A program made the translations under genes and the position numbers. Source: Paracoccaceae bacterium (lineage in GTDB: Bacteria; Pseudomonadota; Alphaproteobacteria; Rhodobacterales; Rhodobacteraceae). Taken from it: a stretch of 45,863 nt of DNA. This document shows positions 45,747 through 45,863 of this stretch, piece by piece. Position 1 is the first letter of the stretch; the number at the start of each line of letters is the position of its first letter. The notes under the pieces were generated by a model that was given only the letters and a program-made list of their open reading frames with translations, was not told the origin of the DNA and searched no databases. Location: contig JAHYIZ010000022.1 in NCBI GenBank assembly GCA_019429405.1, positions 1-45,863 of the forward strand, in the 5' to 3' direction.

Positions 45747-45863
45747 CTACTTCAAAACCCGAAAGTTCTCGTGGGTTATGACGCGGAAGTTGTCTGAGAC
45801 CTTGTCGCGGAACTTGGTCCATTCCTGCGGGATGGTTTCACGCATGAATGCAAGGATGGCGTC
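45747..45863 (-). CDS. IS630-family transposase, C-terminal end (partial at window edge)
   Basis: The last 38 residues of a transposase whose gene continues beyond the right edge. The ending, with FMRETIPQEWTKFRDKVSDN then FRVITHENFRVLK, matches the C-terminus I know from IS630-type transposases (FLREKVP...DTVTDNFRVI...DFRV). Whether the element is intact cannot be judged here. Confidence 0.7.
   Translation of the reverse strand, partial: DAILAFMRETIPQEWTKFRDKVSDNFRVITHENFRVLK

Noticed and set aside
45487-45822. 111-codon minus-strand open frame at the right end
   Set aside because: It overlaps the IS630-type C-terminus in another frame, runs through several unrelated fragments, and shows no family resemblance.

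Overview
The window is a high-GC alphaproteobacterial chromosome segment, most likely from the Rhodobacteraceae (Rhodobacter/Paracoccus/Roseobacter group). Reasons: an F0 operon with paired b and b' subunits; succinate dehydrogenase, malate dehydrogenase, succinyl-CoA ligase and 2-oxoglutarate dehydrogenase in one block; mesaconyl-CoA hydratase and a CitE-like malyl-CoA thioesterase beside sdh, an arrangement I recall from Rhodobacter sphaeroides; and a Hint-domain protein of a type common in the family.

Layout. 1-5000 (minus): nth, a PfkB sugar/nucleoside kinase, a conserved hypothetical, ybgC, then tolQ-tolR-tolA (tolA runs off the left edge). 5100-8620 (plus): a degenerate Hint-domain protein, an AraC/methyltransferase fusion, an OmpA-type lipoprotein and a FadR-type (FCD) regulator with a palindrome in front of it. 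8670-11230 (minus): the F0 operon atpI-B-E-X-F. 11420-12880 (plus): an ArsR-type repressor and a permuted-papain-like lipoprotein. 12960-19500 (minus): mcl2, nnrU-like, DUF1737-like and mch, then sdhC-D-A-lipoprotein-sdhB. 20880-30870 (plus): mdh, sucC-sucD-sucA-sucB, a small unknown gene, a MAPEG protein and lpd. 30910-33180: a small lipoprotein, a second FCD regulator, a YgjP-like metallopeptidase and a TIGR02300-type acidic protein.

From 33368 the character changes. A tRNA-Ala(GGC) is followed directly by the first 86 codons of a tyrosine-recombinase gene, cut by an intact 1050-bp IS5-family element. Beyond IS remnants lies a ten-gene minus-strand operon: amino-acid-type ABC importer, creatininase-family amidohydrolase, class III aminotransferase, two-subunit CoA transferase, M20 deacylase and thiolase, with a divergent LysR regulator. 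It is bracketed by two 123-bp direct copies (about 90% identical) of the start of an IS3-type orfA. The right end (45081-45863) is IS debris. I read this as a catabolic cargo in an island at the tRNA-Ala gene.

How it fits together. The core encodes the succinyl-CoA to oxaloacetate arc of the TCA cycle plus two ethylmalonyl-CoA-pathway functions that feed it, with ATP synthase F0 nearby. A near-identical palindrome (core GTGATCAC) occurs once before sdhC and twice before sucC, suggesting one regulator controls both operons. The cargo operon looks able to import a nitrogenous compound, hydrolyse an amide, remove the amino group to leave a 3-oxo acid, activate it with CoA and cleave it thiolytically, feeding acyl-CoA into the same core metabolism. 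Its substrate cannot be told from the sequence.
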